A stretch of DNA of 64,000 nt from Bacteroidales bacterium (GCA_016928305.1 JAFGKY010000013.1:1-64000); one strand, 5' to 3'; shown: positions 26,765-36,698, counted from the stretch's first letter. The notes: generated by a model from the letters alone, not told the origin. A program made the numbers and translations.

Positions 26765-28744
26765 ATGAAGAAAATAGCAATTATTGTTTTTTCGTTGGTT
26801 ATTCTTGCTGATGTGGTTTTTCCGCAGAGCATCAAGAAAGGATTCAAATTGCTTGAAAAGCTCGAGTATGATAAAGCCAAATCAGTATTCAGTGAAATTA
26901 TAACGACAGACAATCAGAATCCTGCTGTTAATTTAGGTTTGGCTCTCATTTATTCCGATGAAAAATCACCCTATTTCAATCTTATTCAAGCATGGTCTCA
27001 TTGCAGAATTGTACAGGGAAATATGGATAAACTGCTTCAGGAAGATATGGAGATCATTGGTGAGTATTTCATAAATACTGAGCAAAGACGCAGTTCCCAG
27101 CCTGTTAAAAAAAAGATCGAATACGCTGTTGGAATCATCGAAGCACACCTGATAAAATACATCAGGGAAGAGAATAGCCTGCCAATAGTATCTGAAGTAA
27201 TTGAAAAGTTTCCTGATTTCAGGTACTATGAAAATGTAATTCACATAAGGAACCAACTGGAATTCAGAAAATACGAGAAGCAGAACACCCTGGAAGGGTA
27301 TATTGAGTTTATTAAAGCATATCCAGATGCCGCGCAAATTGAAAAAGCCATACGCTACCGCAATAAACTTGCTTACGAAAGAGCTTGCCAGGTGAACACA
27401 TTGGAGGCTTATAAAAACTATATCAGAGAGTATCCCGATGCGGAAGAATATAACATGGCTGTTAAGAGGCGGAATGCTGCTGCATTTCATAAGGCAAAAA
27501 CGATTAATACCATGCAAAGCTATGAGGAATACATTCATGAATATCCGGGTGCACTTGAAGTTGCTGAAGCTAAACTGCAGCAAAAGCAATTGCTGTATGA
27601 ATATGCAAAAAAAATCAAGACTCTTGAAGCTTATAACGAATTTATCCGAAAATATCCTGAGGGACAGCAATACATAGATATTTTTAATCTTAAGTCCTTG
27701 GAAACTGGAATGAAATATTTATCTTGTTCAAGTTTTACTTCAGATAATATACAATGGGCAAGAAGCTTTGATTTTAACGGTGAAAATGAAACAACAGGTA
27801 CAATTGTTGCATTACCGGGAAAGCAGAAATTTCTTGGTATTACCACCAGGAAAAGTGACACAGTCAGTACTGATATATGGATGCTGGGTGTTGATAATGA
27901 TGGAAAAATGCTTTGGAATAAAACAACAGGAGGTAATTTTGATGATCAGGTTTTGTTCTCGGCTTTAAATCACAGGAATGAAATCCTGTTAGCCGGTTAT
28001 ACGTGGATTGCTCAAGATTCTGCAGCCCGTGAAGTATGGTTATTTAAACAAGGGTTGGATGGAAAAAACATATGGAGTCAGCAATTGGGAAAATGGACAA
28101 TCAATTCACTATTGGTTGATGAGGACAACAACATCCTGCTGGGCGGATATCAATTGGATGATTCCCTCAGAAAAAAATACCGCATTACAGTGCTGAATGA
28201 CATGGCGCGAAAACTATGGAGTAGAACCTATTCCGGCTTTGGCGAAATTAGGTATATGGAAAATCTGCCCGATCATAGCATTCTTGTTGTGGCAAACAAC
28301 TGGATCTTCAAAATGGATAAAAAAGGGTATATTAAATGGGAATTCATTCCATCACAGGAAATTACCTATTTTAGCGGACTGGTTTCCGCGAACGGGGAGT
28401 TTTATCTGGGAGGAGCCAGGAACAATCATTATCTTTTACTGACTAAATTTGGTGCCGACGGGAAAATATTATGGGATAAACAGCATTTATTAACCGATTC
28501 ACTTGTATCCATTAAAAAGATGATTGCTGCAGGATCCGTAAAGACATTGTTGTTATTTGCAATCTGCAGAAATACAGGCAATGAAGCATTATGGATAAGC
28601 AACCTGACAGGTGAAATCCAACATACGACGTCCGTCAGTGATGATCGAGTTAGCGATGCATTGATTGATACTGAGAATAATCTCTGGCTGCTTCTGGAAA
28701 ACGCGAATGCAGTTCTTATCAAAAACAGGGGAGTTGATTTTTAG
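26765..28744 (+). CDS. Exported repeat protein with 37-residue units and a propeller-like C-terminus
   Basis: A 659-residue exported protein with a signal peptide ending near FPQS. Residues 137-300 hold five helical units in exact 37-residue register, with landmarks at 137, 174 (NTLEGY), 211 (NTLEAY), 248 (NTMQSY) and 285 (KTLEAY), each followed by a Y.P-type turn (AYPDA, EYPDA, EYPGA, KYPEG). The second half has repeating W-containing strands (KMLWNKTTGG, KNIWSQQLG) like a beta-propeller of the PQQ/Kelch sort. It is downstream of the OmpA protein and probably co-transcribed. Function is unknown; it may be a periplasmic scaffold. Confidence 0.7.
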   Translation: MKKIAIIVFSLVILADVVFPQSIKKGFKLLEKLEYDKAKSVFSEIITTDNQNPAVNLGLALIYSDEKSPYFNLIQAWSHCRIVQGNMDKLLQEDMEIIGEYFINTEQRRSSQPVKKKIEYAVGIIEAHLIKYIREENSLPIVSEVIEKFPDFRYYENVIHIRNQLEFRKYEKQNTLEGYIEFIKAYPDAAQIEKAIRYRNKLAYERACQVNTLEAYKNYIREYPDAEEYNMAVKRRNAAAFHKAKTINTMQSYEEYIHEYPGALEVAEAKLQQKQLLYEYAKKIKTLEAYNEFIRKYPEGQQYIDIFNLKSLETGMKYLSCSSFTSDNIQWARSFDFNGENETTGTIVALPGKQKFLGITTRKSDTVSTDIWMLGVDNDGKMLWNKTTGGNFDDQVLFSALNHRNEILLAGYTWIAQDSAAREVWLFKQGLDGKNIWSQQLGKWTINSLLVDEDNNILLGGYQLDDSLRKKYRITVLNDMARKLWSRTYSGFGEIRYMENLPDHSILVVANNWIFKMDKKGYIKWEFIPSQEITYFSGLVSANGEFYLGGARNNHYLLLTKFGADGKILWDKQHLLTDSLVSIKKMIAAGSVKTLLLFAICRNTGNEALWISNLTGEIQHTTSVSDDRVSDALIDTENNLWLLLENANAVLIKNRGVDF

Positions 28745-28967
28745 CTTTGATCTATCTGAATGATCCGGAGATCAGGATTCCGTATTCATTTGAATATACT
28801 GCGAATACTGAGAATTTGAATTCAACATATCATAATGTAAGTATTGATAAAAAAATATCGTTTCACATACGGTAAGGCACCTATGAATAATACAATGCGT
28901 ATATTTGCGTTACATTAATTTACGAATGAATTAAACAGGTGGGATTAAAGATTTTCGTAATGAACTC

Positions 28968-29771
28968 ATGAAAAATTTTAACGATAGTCAGGTAAAAGAT
29001 CGTAAAGAGCTCAACGAAAGCCTTAAGTACGCAAGCTATATCCAAAAAGCATTGTTACCTTCACCGCTATCCATGAAAAAGTCCTTGCCTGAACATTTTC
29101 TTATATACATGCCCAGGGATATTGTGAGCGGAGACTTTTACTTTCTGGCTCAAAAGAAAAATCAGCTTTTTATAGCTGTGGCGGATTGCACAGGACATGG
29201 AGTCCCGGGAGCATTTATGAGCATCCTGGGGTTGACTTTTTTAGGAGAGATTATTCACAACGGATCTTTTTCCTCTGCATCTTCGGTTCTAAATCAGATG
29301 CGTGAAAAGGTTATGAAGGCAATGCAGCAAACCGGCGATGATGATGAGCAAAAGGACGGCATTGATATGGCACTGGGTATTATTGACAGCAATAATAATA
29401 AGCTCAATTATGCAGGAGCATTTAATCCGATTTATATTGTAAAAAAAAATCGCATCCTGGAAGTACAGGGAGACAAAATGCCTATTGGTGTTGCAGCGAA
29501 TGAAGAAAGGTCATTCTGTGACCACTATTGCAATTTGGATGAAGGCGATCAGATCTATTTTTTTACAGACGGATTTGTGGATCAATTTGGCGGGCCAATG
29601 GGTAAGAAATTCAAATACCAGCCCTTTCGATCGTTGTTGCTCACTATCAGTTCACTACCCATACACAAACAAAAAGAAAAACTGATTGAGACTTTTCTTG
29701 CATGGAAAGGAAACCTGCCGCAGCTTGATGACGTATTACTGTTAGGTTGGCGTTATCATCGGAACAATTAA
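28968..29771 (+). CDS. SpoIIE-type PP2C serine/threonine phosphatase
   Basis: A 267-residue cytoplasmic phosphatase with the metal-binding motifs of the SpoIIE/RsbU class: DIVSGDFYF (Asp51, Asp56), VADCTGHGVPGAFMS (Asp73) and the later FFTDGFVDQFG. It is essentially just the catalytic domain, with a short N-terminal helix (LNESLKYASYIQKALLP) as seen in PP2C modules after coiled coils. Its substrate is probably a phosphorylated STAS or related protein; a STAS-like protein is encoded at 50970-51371 but not nearby. The AAA ATPase gene starts 20 bp downstream. Confidence 0.9.
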   Translation: MKNFNDSQVKDRKELNESLKYASYIQKALLPSPLSMKKSLPEHFLIYMPRDIVSGDFYFLAQKKNQLFIAVADCTGHGVPGAFMSILGLTFLGEIIHNGSFSSASSVLNQMREKVMKAMQQTGDDDEQKDGIDMALGIIDSNNNKLNYAGAFNPIYIVKKNRILEVQGDKMPIGVAANEERSFCDHYCNLDEGDQIYFFTDGFVDQFGGPMGKKFKYQPFRSLLLTISSLPIHKQKEKLIETFLAWKGNLPQLDDVLLLGWRYHRNN

Positions 29772-29791
29772 CTACTAAACAAACCGAAGAA

Positions 29792-32119
29792 ATGAAATTA
29801 AGGGCTTTTCGTATCAGAAATTACCGGTCGATAGTTGATACGGGTTGGTGTTACCTCGCATTTGACGATATCACTGCACTCATTGGTCAGAATGAATCCG
29901 GGAAAACCTCGGTTTTGGAGGCATTAAAATGTTTCTATGAACGAAGAATAATGGATGATGTTCTAAGAAGTGACCTGAGTTATCCCATCATTGAATGCAC
30001 ATTTGAAATGGAAAATGAACGTTTTTCCGATTTCCTGAATCGGGAAAATCTTCCGGATGAATTATATATTGCACTGGCTGACAAGAAAGAATTCAGCCTG
30101 AGCTGTGAGTGGACTGATTCAAAAACCTATAAACTGAATATTTCAGAACCTTCTATTGTGAAATATTTTGAAACGATGGAGCGAAGCAAGGAAGAAGAAG
30201 AAAATAAAATAGGTAAGGCAATTGAAGACCTGTATGCCGCGACCAACATGGTAATACGGGAAATGGAAATAGCTGACAAAGCGAAACATGATGCCCGTAA
30301 AGCTTTAAATGAGATGGCTCCGAAACTTGAAGAGACACGAAAGGCAGCTCATAAAAACAAAAAGCCTGATCTTCAGATTATGGCTAAACAGGAATTCGAA
30401 AAAATCAGTGCCCTGTTTGAAGAAAAAGAAAAAGATTTTAACGATAAGCTGCAGGTTTTTGAAGCAAAGAAAATGCTAACCCAGGAAATATCCGAGAAAG
30501 TCAGCGTGTGTAAAACCTATACAGAATTAAGTGAGCATACAAAGCAGCTGGATGATCAGATCGAAAAAAAATATGCTCAGTTACTTGATACAGAGCATTA
30601 TCATGATTTATGCTCACATGAAAAAGAAAGGCGCAGCAGCGCGCAACGTTTAGACCAATTAAGATCTGAATATCAACAAATGCAGAAATCTTCTAAAGAA
30701 TATCATGAACAACTTTTATTAAAGAAAAAAATTGCGTCGCTTGTCCTCGATGGTAAAAAATTCCATGACGCCGAAGTGGATGCTACTATTGAAATCGAGA
30801 ATTCAAAACATTTTTTGTCACAGGAGGATATTGCTGAAACCATGTTCAATAATATTCCGGTCTTTGAGTTTTTCGAAGATTTCAGCAGTCTTTTACCCAA
30901 TAAAATAGACCTGGAAGATCTTCTCAATGAAAGTGGTACAGTCGAAGGATATAAGGCAGCTCAGAACTTTCTTAAAGTTGCCGGACTAAATGCCGATTTT
31001 TTTCGTGAAAAGAACCAGCGAATACTGAAACAGAAAATTGAAAACCTGAATACTGACATAACAATCGATTTTCAGGATTATTGGAGTCAAAATATCGGGA
31101 AGGATAATAAAATCAGGTTGAATTTTGAACTTGAACATTATGATTATACTGTTCCCGAAAAGAGTGGCAAGCCCTATCTTGAATTTTGGATAAAAGACAA
31201 CACCGAAAGACTGTATCCGAAACAACGCAGCCGCGGTGTACGCTGGTTTCTGTCGTTTTATCTTGAATTGAAGGCAACAGCAAGAAAGAATCACTTCAAT
31301 CGTGTTCTGCTCATTGATGAACCCGGATTAAGTTTGCATGCCCGGGCACAGGAGGATGTACTGAAGGTTTTTGAAGATCTGAGGAATAAAATGCAAATCA
31401 TTTACTGTACACATTCTCCTCATCTTGTTGATGCTTCAAAGCTATACAGAATAATGGCTGTTCAACGTGCAGATGAGGAAGATGAAAGGAGTGAAACGGT
31501 TGTTATGGATGCCAAGTCTTTGCATGAAGCATCCTCCGATACCTTGACTCCAATTTATTCACTTATGGGAGCCCGGTTATACGATCAACAACTCATACAG
31601 CAAAAGAATAATATCATTGTCGAAGATGCCGTTACTTACTATTATCTGACAGAAATGGCACGATTAAGCAATTTTCAGGGTAAGGCATTTTTTATTCCTT
31701 CTAACAATGAATCAAGCATTCCTGTACTGGTAAATATTCTCATCGGATGGAAACTTGATTTTATGGCATTGATCTTTGATACATCTGAAAAACGGGAAAT
31801 TGCGGAATGGTTGAGAAAATCTTCATTCCTATCTTCAGAGGTTCATGCTGGTAGTTATGTTATGATTGCAGAAGGATTCCCAAAAGTGGAAGACCTTTTT
31901 TCAACCATCGATTTCAAACGATTTATTTTGCAGAAAAGAATCGGCATTACCGAATCGAATTCAGATTATATCGAGAATAACAGTCTGTCACGAATGATCC
32001 TTGTGACTAATTTCCTTCATTATATTCAGCATGAAAAAATCGGTATTCCCGATTTTGATGAGGAAACACGCAAGAATTTTAAGCAGTTATTTGAAAGAAT
32101 AAAGAAATCACTGAACTAG
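29792..32119 (+). CDS. OLD-family-like AAA ATPase with long coiled coil
   Basis: A 775-residue ABC/SMC-type ATPase. Walker A is GQNESGKT at residues 32-39. A coiled-coil region runs over about residues 130-330, followed by a signature-like RSRGVRWFLSFYLEL, Walker B LLIDEPGLSLHARAQ and an H-loop CTHSPHLVD. The C-terminal part aligns with the OLD Toprim region but is degenerate: IIVEDAVTYYYL where VEGxxD is expected, and ALIFDTSE in place of the DxD. Nuclease activity is therefore doubtful. No Gabija-type helicase follows. Start at 29792 (ATG) rather than a TTG at 29747. It follows the PP2C gene by 20 bp. Confidence 0.78.
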   Translation: MKLRAFRIRNYRSIVDTGWCYLAFDDITALIGQNESGKTSVLEALKCFYERRIMDDVLRSDLSYPIIECTFEMENERFSDFLNRENLPDELYIALADKKEFSLSCEWTDSKTYKLNISEPSIVKYFETMERSKEEEENKIGKAIEDLYAATNMVIREMEIADKAKHDARKALNEMAPKLEETRKAAHKNKKPDLQIMAKQEFEKISALFEEKEKDFNDKLQVFEAKKMLTQEISEKVSVCKTYTELSEHTKQLDDQIEKKYAQLLDTEHYHDLCSHEKERRSSAQRLDQLRSEYQQMQKSSKEYHEQLLLKKKIASLVLDGKKFHDAEVDATIEIENSKHFLSQEDIAETMFNNIPVFEFFEDFSSLLPNKIDLEDLLNESGTVEGYKAAQNFLKVAGLNADFFREKNQRILKQKIENLNTDITIDFQDYWSQNIGKDNKIRLNFELEHYDYTVPEKSGKPYLEFWIKDNTERLYPKQRSRGVRWFLSFYLELKATARKNHFNRVLLIDEPGLSLHARAQEDVLKVFEDLRNKMQIIYCTHSPHLVDASKLYRIMAVQRADEEDERSETVVMDAKSLHEASSDTLTPIYSLMGARLYDQQLIQQKNNIIVEDAVTYYYLTEMARLSNFQGKAFFIPSNNESSIPVLVNILIGWKLDFMALIFDTSEKREIAEWLRKSSFLSSEVHAGSYVMIAEGFPKVEDLFSTIDFKRFILQKRIGITESNSDYIENNSLSRMILVTNFLHYIQHEKIGIPDFDEETRKNFKQLFERIKKSLN

Positions 32120-32563
32120 TTTATTATGGCCAGTTTGGCATATATTTACTAAGTATATAATTAGAAATCAACATTTTATATTTTGCATATCTATTATTAT
32201 TGTTTTGTAACAAAATTTTGACGAATACGTAAAAATATTTGACGAAAATAATTATATTTGTGACTAAAGTAGATTTTTACAGCATGATTACACTTTTACT
32301 TGTTCTTCTTCCCGTTGCCTCCATGGTTGTGCTGGCATACATAGTATTTACAGCACCTGAAGCTAGGGATATATAAAATAATATCAGGAAGGACTGACTG
32401 CACCGGAAAGCAAAAGCTCTTTTGCTCCTCATGATTGGTATTTATATACTTAACCATCTTCATTATTGCATCATATTTTACATCTTGATTGAATTTTATA
32501 ATTTTGATGGCACAACATTTGCCATTGGAATAATATAATTTAATAATTAATAAAGACAACAGG
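32120..32563. other. AT-rich intergenic gap with a possible 30-residue ORF
   Basis: A 444-bp gap. Besides AT-rich sequence and a -7-like TATATTTG at 32253-32260, it holds only the small membrane ORF at 32284-32376. An opposite-strand ORF here overlaps the next gene's start and looks like a chance frame. Confidence 0.5.
32284..32376 (+). CDS. Possible 30-residue single-pass membrane peptide
   Basis: ATG to TAA, 31 codons. It encodes a hydrophobic stretch (LLLVLLPVASMVVLAYIVFT) ending with a short polar tail (APEARDI). A TATATTTG -7 box ends 23 bases upstream. It could be a small membrane protein, a leader peptide or chance; there is no homology evidence. Confidence 0.3.
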   Translation: MITLLLVLLPVASMVVLAYIVFTAPEARDI

Positions 32564-33565
32564 ATGATTTCATTTGATATTCGATTTGTTGTGATTTCAT
32601 TGGTTATGATCGCTTTTTTACCGGATGGTGGATTGACAGCACAAAACAACATCAAGCAATATACAGAAGGACTTAATATAAAATTTGACCTGCTGGAAAG
32701 CAAAAAACTGGACCGTGCTATTGATTTGCTTAACCAGGCTGATGTTACACTAACAAATGCTAATCAGTTATACGACCAGCTTTCGTTCGTTGAAAAAAAA
32801 GAGCGTATGACAAAAGATTACCAGAAAGCACTGAAAACATTGGTGGAGGCTTCAGAAAAATACAAGGAGGCTCATTCATTGATCTATTCTGTTTATAAGG
32901 CAAAAGCAGATGCTTTCTGGAAACAAATGTCAAAGATTAACCATCGGGCTGCTGGTATGGATAAAGCTCACTATTATGAAGGTAAGGCATTGAAAAGCTA
33001 TAACAGGGGACTTATCAGGAGGGAGCAGGTAATGGAAAGCGACCGTTATGAATATGCTGTCATCATTATGAATGATGCTTATAAACTCGAAAAGCTTGCT
33101 ATCAGAGATGAAGGCAGAGCTGTTCAAATATGTGTTGATTATCCTGTTGAATATAATTATGGATGGGATGATGATAAAACGCTGGAGGAAATAGTCGCTA
33201 TAATGAGAGATCCTGCCATCAATGAACCACCGGAAGATATATTTGCAACAGTTGACAAAGAATCAAAGGTAGATAGTGTATTGTTTAAAGAAATCATATT
33301 TAAGGTTCAGATTGCTGCTCATACATTACCTTTATCCGATGAATACCTGAGAACATTGTATAAGGGTGATCTGAAAATAGACATGATTTTCGAGGATGAT
33401 TGGTTTAAATACTCCATTGGTCGATATTTATCATACGATGAGGCAGAAGCTACACGCCGTGAATGCAATATAAAGAAAGCTTTTGTGGTAGCCTACCAAA
33501 GTGGAATTCATATTCCAACACAGGAAGCCATTAAGATCCTTGAAAAAAAGATGTCCATTCAATAA
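32564..33565 (+). CDS. Exported helical protein with SPOR-like C-terminus
   Basis: A 333-residue exported protein. The signal peptide ends near LTAQN. The middle part is helical with repeated coiled segments (LDRAIDLLNQADVTLTNANQ). The C-terminal ~85 residues resemble the Bacteroidota SPOR-like module: FKVQIAAHTLPLS, WFKYSIGRYLSYDEAEATR and FVVAYQSG. SPOR domains bind denuded peptidoglycan glycans; this suggests a cell-wall role in the periplasm. It is monocistronic and convergent with rlmN. Confidence 0.7.
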   Translation: MISFDIRFVVISLVMIAFLPDGGLTAQNNIKQYTEGLNIKFDLLESKKLDRAIDLLNQADVTLTNANQLYDQLSFVEKKERMTKDYQKALKTLVEASEKYKEAHSLIYSVYKAKADAFWKQMSKINHRAAGMDKAHYYEGKALKSYNRGLIRREQVMESDRYEYAVIIMNDAYKLEKLAIRDEGRAVQICVDYPVEYNYGWDDDKTLEEIVAIMRDPAINEPPEDIFATVDKESKVDSVLFKEIIFKVQIAAHTLPLSDEYLRTLYKGDLKIDMIFEDDWFKYSIGRYLSYDEAEATRRECNIKKAFVVAYQSGIHIPTQEAIKILEKKMSIQ

Positions 33566-33592
33566 GGTTCTGATATAGAATCCATTATTCTG

Positions 33593-34633
33593 TTATACCT
33601 GTTTGCTTCTGGATGCGCGATCTGATCGGGTGGATAACATACCACAGGCTGCAGAAATATCCTGACCTCTGGAAGCCCTTATGGTGGTTAGAATTCCTTT
33701 TTCATTTAACCGGTTTTTGAACCGAAGTATGGTCTCATCCGATGAAGACTTCATAGGAACACCCTGAATCTCATGATAGCGAATCAGATTAATACGGCAA
33801 TTCAGGCCGTTTAATAACCGGGTAATCCCATTCACATGACGCAAGGTATCATTGACGTCTCTGAACATTATATATTCTATCGATATCCTTCGGCGGCGTT
33901 TAATCTGATTCTTTTTCAGGTAATCAATTACTTTTTTAACAGGGAAAAACCTTTCAACGGGTATAAGCTTTTGTCTCTCATCTTCAAAAGGACTATGCAG
34001 GCTAATGGCTATATGACAATTTGTTTCCTGAATAATTCTAATGAGTCCGGGTAACATCCCTATAGTTGAAATAGTTATGCGGGAGGCACTCCACTCAAAG
34101 CCATAACCAGCTGTCATTATTTCAATACTTCTAATAACGTTTTCCACATTAGCAAGAGGTTCTCCCATACCCATAAAAACAATGTTGGTAATGTGATCCC
34201 GTTCAGGCAGGGAGGATAACTGGTTAAGAATTTCTCCCGGCGATAGATTACCCTGAAAACCTTGTTTACCGGTCATGCAAAAAACACAATCCATTTTACA
34301 TCCCACCTGAGAGGAAATGCAAAGCGTATGTCGATTCCTATCAGGTATATAAACGGATTCAACATATTTATTTTCCTTTACCGGAAATAAATATTTGCAG
34401 GTTCCATCCTGTGAAACCTGCATCTTCGAAGGAGGTGACTTTTGAATACTGAAATTATCTGTAAGTATTTTTCGTGCCTGTTTTGACAGATCCGACATCT
34501 CGTCAAAGGATCCTATATGCTTTTTATATAACCAGTTACTTAACTGCAGACTTGTATAAGAGGGTAACTTCAAGGATAATGTGATTTCCTTTAGTTCAGT
34601 GAGGCTTTTTCCGAATATGTTTTCTGCTTTCAT
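33593..34633 (-). CDS. rlmN: 23S rRNA (adenine2503-C2)/tRNA methyltransferase RlmN
   Basis: A 346-residue radical SAM methyltransferase that modifies A2503 of 23S rRNA and A37 of some tRNAs. The cluster motif is CKMDCVFC in SSQVGCKMDCVFCMTGKQG, and the conserved Cys near the C-terminus is in RGQDISAACGML. The TTG at 34639 precedes an ATG at 34633 (MKAENIFGKS), which I take as the start. Methylation by radical SAM chemistry uses two SAM molecules. Assignment is secure. Confidence 0.95.
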   Translation of the reverse strand: MKAENIFGKSLTELKEITLSLKLPSYTSLQLSNWLYKKHIGSFDEMSDLSKQARKILTDNFSIQKSPPSKMQVSQDGTCKYLFPVKENKYVESVYIPDRNRHTLCISSQVGCKMDCVFCMTGKQGFQGNLSPGEILNQLSSLPERDHITNIVFMGMGEPLANVENVIRSIEIMTAGYGFEWSASRITISTIGMLPGLIRIIQETNCHIAISLHSPFEDERQKLIPVERFFPVKKVIDYLKKNQIKRRRRISIEYIMFRDVNDTLRHVNGITRLLNGLNCRINLIRYHEIQGVPMKSSSDETILRFKNRLNEKGILTTIRASRGQDISAACGMLSTRSDRASRSKQV

Positions 34634-34991
34634 GAACAATGGTGGTTCTTTACGGCCGTACTAAAGATAATTACATTATCGTAAAAATAATAAATTAACC
34701 AGGTTCATGATTATGGTTATTTCAATCACTTGCATGAAAAGAAGCCGATGGATCATTTGCTTTTTTTTATTTCAGATGAGCTCTACTCTGATATCAGGCT
34801 TCGCGGGGATCTGAGAGAATGTAGCGGCAGCCATCAATAACAACCATATGGATGAGTGGTTTTCTATGATTTTATATTTGTGTTCAATGTTCAGTTCGTT
34901 CAATACAATTTCCTTTTAAAGAGTAAAACTTGTTTTCATGGAACAGAAAAAGAATTTGTTTTATACTTTTGCAGATTAAAAACAGTTTGGT
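34634..34991. other. Gap between divergent rlmN and metA
   Basis: A 358-bp gap with the promoters of two divergent genes. It holds a weak GAAGCC/GGCTTC inverted repeat (about 34740 and 34797) and a -7-like TACTTTTG at 34964-34971 before metA. I looked for a SAM riboswitch and do not see the conserved core. Confidence 0.45.
34964..34971 (+). promoter_or_regulatory. -7 box of metA
   Basis: TACTTTTG fits TAnnTTTG, 20 bases before the metA ATG. No convincing -33 TTTG at the expected distance. Confidence 0.35.
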
Positions 34992-35909
34992 ATGCCTTTA
35001 AATATACCCGATCAATTGCCTGCTATAGAAGTTTTGCAGGAGGAGAATATATTCGTTATGCGAGAAACAAGGGCTATTCATCAGGACATCAGGCCACTGA
35101 AAATTGCTATTCTTAATTTAATGCCCGTTAAAATTACTGCAGAGACTCAGATTTTAAGGATGCTCTCAAATACGCCTCTGCAGGTTGAAATAGTTCTTTT
35201 ATACACCCGTGATCATAAGCCCAAGAATACACCACTTGAGCATCTGCAGGCATTTTATAAAACATTCAGAGACATACAACATCAAAAATTTGATGGTATG
35301 ATCATTACAGGAGCTCCGATCGAACACCTGGAATTCGAGGAAGTAAATTATTGGAATGAACTGAAAGAAATAATGGATTGGGTCAAGCATAATGTCTGGT
35401 CCACCATGTTCATATGCTGGGGTGCTCAGGCAGGCCTGTTTCATTATTACGGAATACCTAAATATAAACTAAAAAAAAAGATGTTCGGTGTATTTCCCCA
35501 TACGGTCAATAATCCCAAAATTCCTCTGGTAAGAGGATTTGACGAGGAGTTTCTGGCTCCACATTCACGTCACACCGAAATAAGGCGCAATGATATAATT
35601 CCTGTTAAAGACCTTATTATTGTATCCGAATCCCGGGAAGCTGGTGTGTATATTGTAATGACAAGGGACGGAAGAAGCATTTTTATTACCGGTCATTCCG
35701 AATACGATCCAAATACCCTCAGCGATGAATATTTGAGAGATATTCACAAAGGTTTATCCATTGATCTTCCAAAAAATTATTTTCCAAACGATGATCCAAC
35801 GAAACCTCCCATTGTACGATGGAAAAGCCATGCGAACTTATTATATTACAATTGGCTGAATTATTATGTTTACCAGCAAACTCCTTACGACATTAATACA
35901 ATTGAATAA
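34992..35909 (+). CDS. metA: Homoserine O-acyltransferase MetA, acetyl-CoA type
   Basis: A 305-residue enzyme that acylates homoserine for methionine synthesis. The catalytic Cys is at 142 ([10 protein letters not shown]), and the His/Glu of [10 protein letters not shown] lie near 235-237. Residue 111 is Glu ([12 protein letters not shown]); work on the Bacillus cereus enzyme showed Glu here favours acetyl-CoA, while Gly favours succinyl-CoA as in E. coli. The product should therefore be O-acetylhomoserine, to be used by the sulfhydrylase at 8782-9957. It is monocistronic. Confidence 0.93.
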   Translation: MPLNIPDQLPAIEVLQEENIFVMRETRAIHQDIRPLKIAILNLMPVKITAETQILRMLSNTPLQVEIVLLYTRDHKPKNTPLEHLQAFYKTFRDIQHQKFDGMIITGAPIEHLEFEEVNYWNELKEIMDWVKHNVWSTMFICWGAQAGLFHYYGIPKYKLKKKMFGVFPHTVNNPKIPLVRGFDEEFLAPHSRHTEIRRNDIIPVKDLIIVSESREAGVYIVMTRDGRSIFITGHSEYDPNTLSDEYLRDIHKGLSIDLPKNYFPNDDPTKPPIVRWKSHANLLYYNWLNYYVYQQTPYDINTIE

Positions 35910-36059
35910 CAAAGGCGCAATTCATTTGAAATATCGTATTATGGAATATATTTTAGCATTCATACAATATATTCATCCGTTGAGAAAAATTACTCAACCT
36001 TATTAGGGAAATTCCGTAATTTTTGGTATATTAGAAATTAAGAATTACATTTAAATAAT

Positions 36060-36698
36060 ATGAAACGATTGTTTGTTGATGAAGAAAGGATTGAATTTGC
36101 AAAAGATGATCAGGAGCTTATGGATATTCTTATTAATGATACCACAAGGATATGTAAGGGCCTGATGATGGGACATAAAGACGGACTGGAAATATTCGAC
36201 GAATATTTCGATCTGTTAGGCGGAGTACTTTTGTCTGAGCAATTTTCCACAGGAATACATTTCAGTTATAATATTCCTGTTAATGACAGGGCATTTAAAA
36301 ATGAAGAAAACAATAAGATTAAAAAGAACTACAATTGGAAAGATAAAGTCATTCTTATTGCAGAAGATGAGGAAACAAACTTTTTATACCTGAAGGCTGC
36401 TTTATCACGTACAGGTGCAAATATATTGCGTGCCCGAACAGGAAAAGAGGCTGTTAATGTCATTAAAACCAACAATAATGTCGATATCATCCTCATGGAT
36501 ATCAAGATGCCGGAAATGAATGGCGTTGATGCAACAATGGAAATCCGAGCTCATAACAAAAAAGTAAAAATAATTGCCCAGACAGCATATGCTATGGAAG
36601 AAGACAGGAAACTGTATTTCGAGGCAGGATGTATTGATTATCTGGCAAAGCCCATTCAAAGGGATCTTCTGTTAAGCACCATATCAAAATACTTATGA
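36060..36698 (+). CDS. Response regulator with N-terminal extension
   Basis: A 212-residue protein. Residues 1-90 form an unfamiliar N-terminal region (SEQFSTGIHFSYNI). From about residue 94 a receiver domain follows with ILIAEDEETN, the phosphoacceptor Asp in ILMDIKMPEMNG, and the Lys in YLAKPI. No output domain follows, so it is probably a stand-alone receiver used in a phosphorelay or for protein binding. Its stop overlaps the start of the DUF2721 gene by four bases. Confidence 0.85.
   Translation: MKRLFVDEERIEFAKDDQELMDILINDTTRICKGLMMGHKDGLEIFDEYFDLLGGVLLSEQFSTGIHFSYNIPVNDRAFKNEENNKIKKNYNWKDKVILIAEDEETNFLYLKAALSRTGANILRARTGKEAVNVIKTNNNVDIILMDIKMPEMNGVDATMEIRAHNKKVKIIAQTAYAMEEDRKLYFEAGCIDYLAKPIQRDLLLSTISKYL

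Noticed and set aside
29792-32119. Gabija GajA
   Set aside because: The Toprim residues are degenerate and no UvrD-like GajB follows.
32296-32703. Minus-strand ORF of 135 codons
   Set aside because: It overlaps the start of the SPOR-like gene and has no recognisable composition or motif.
34634-34991. SAM riboswitch (SAM-II or SAM-I) upstream of metA
   Set aside because: Only a weak GAAGCC/GGCTTC pair is present; none of the conserved core sequences was found.
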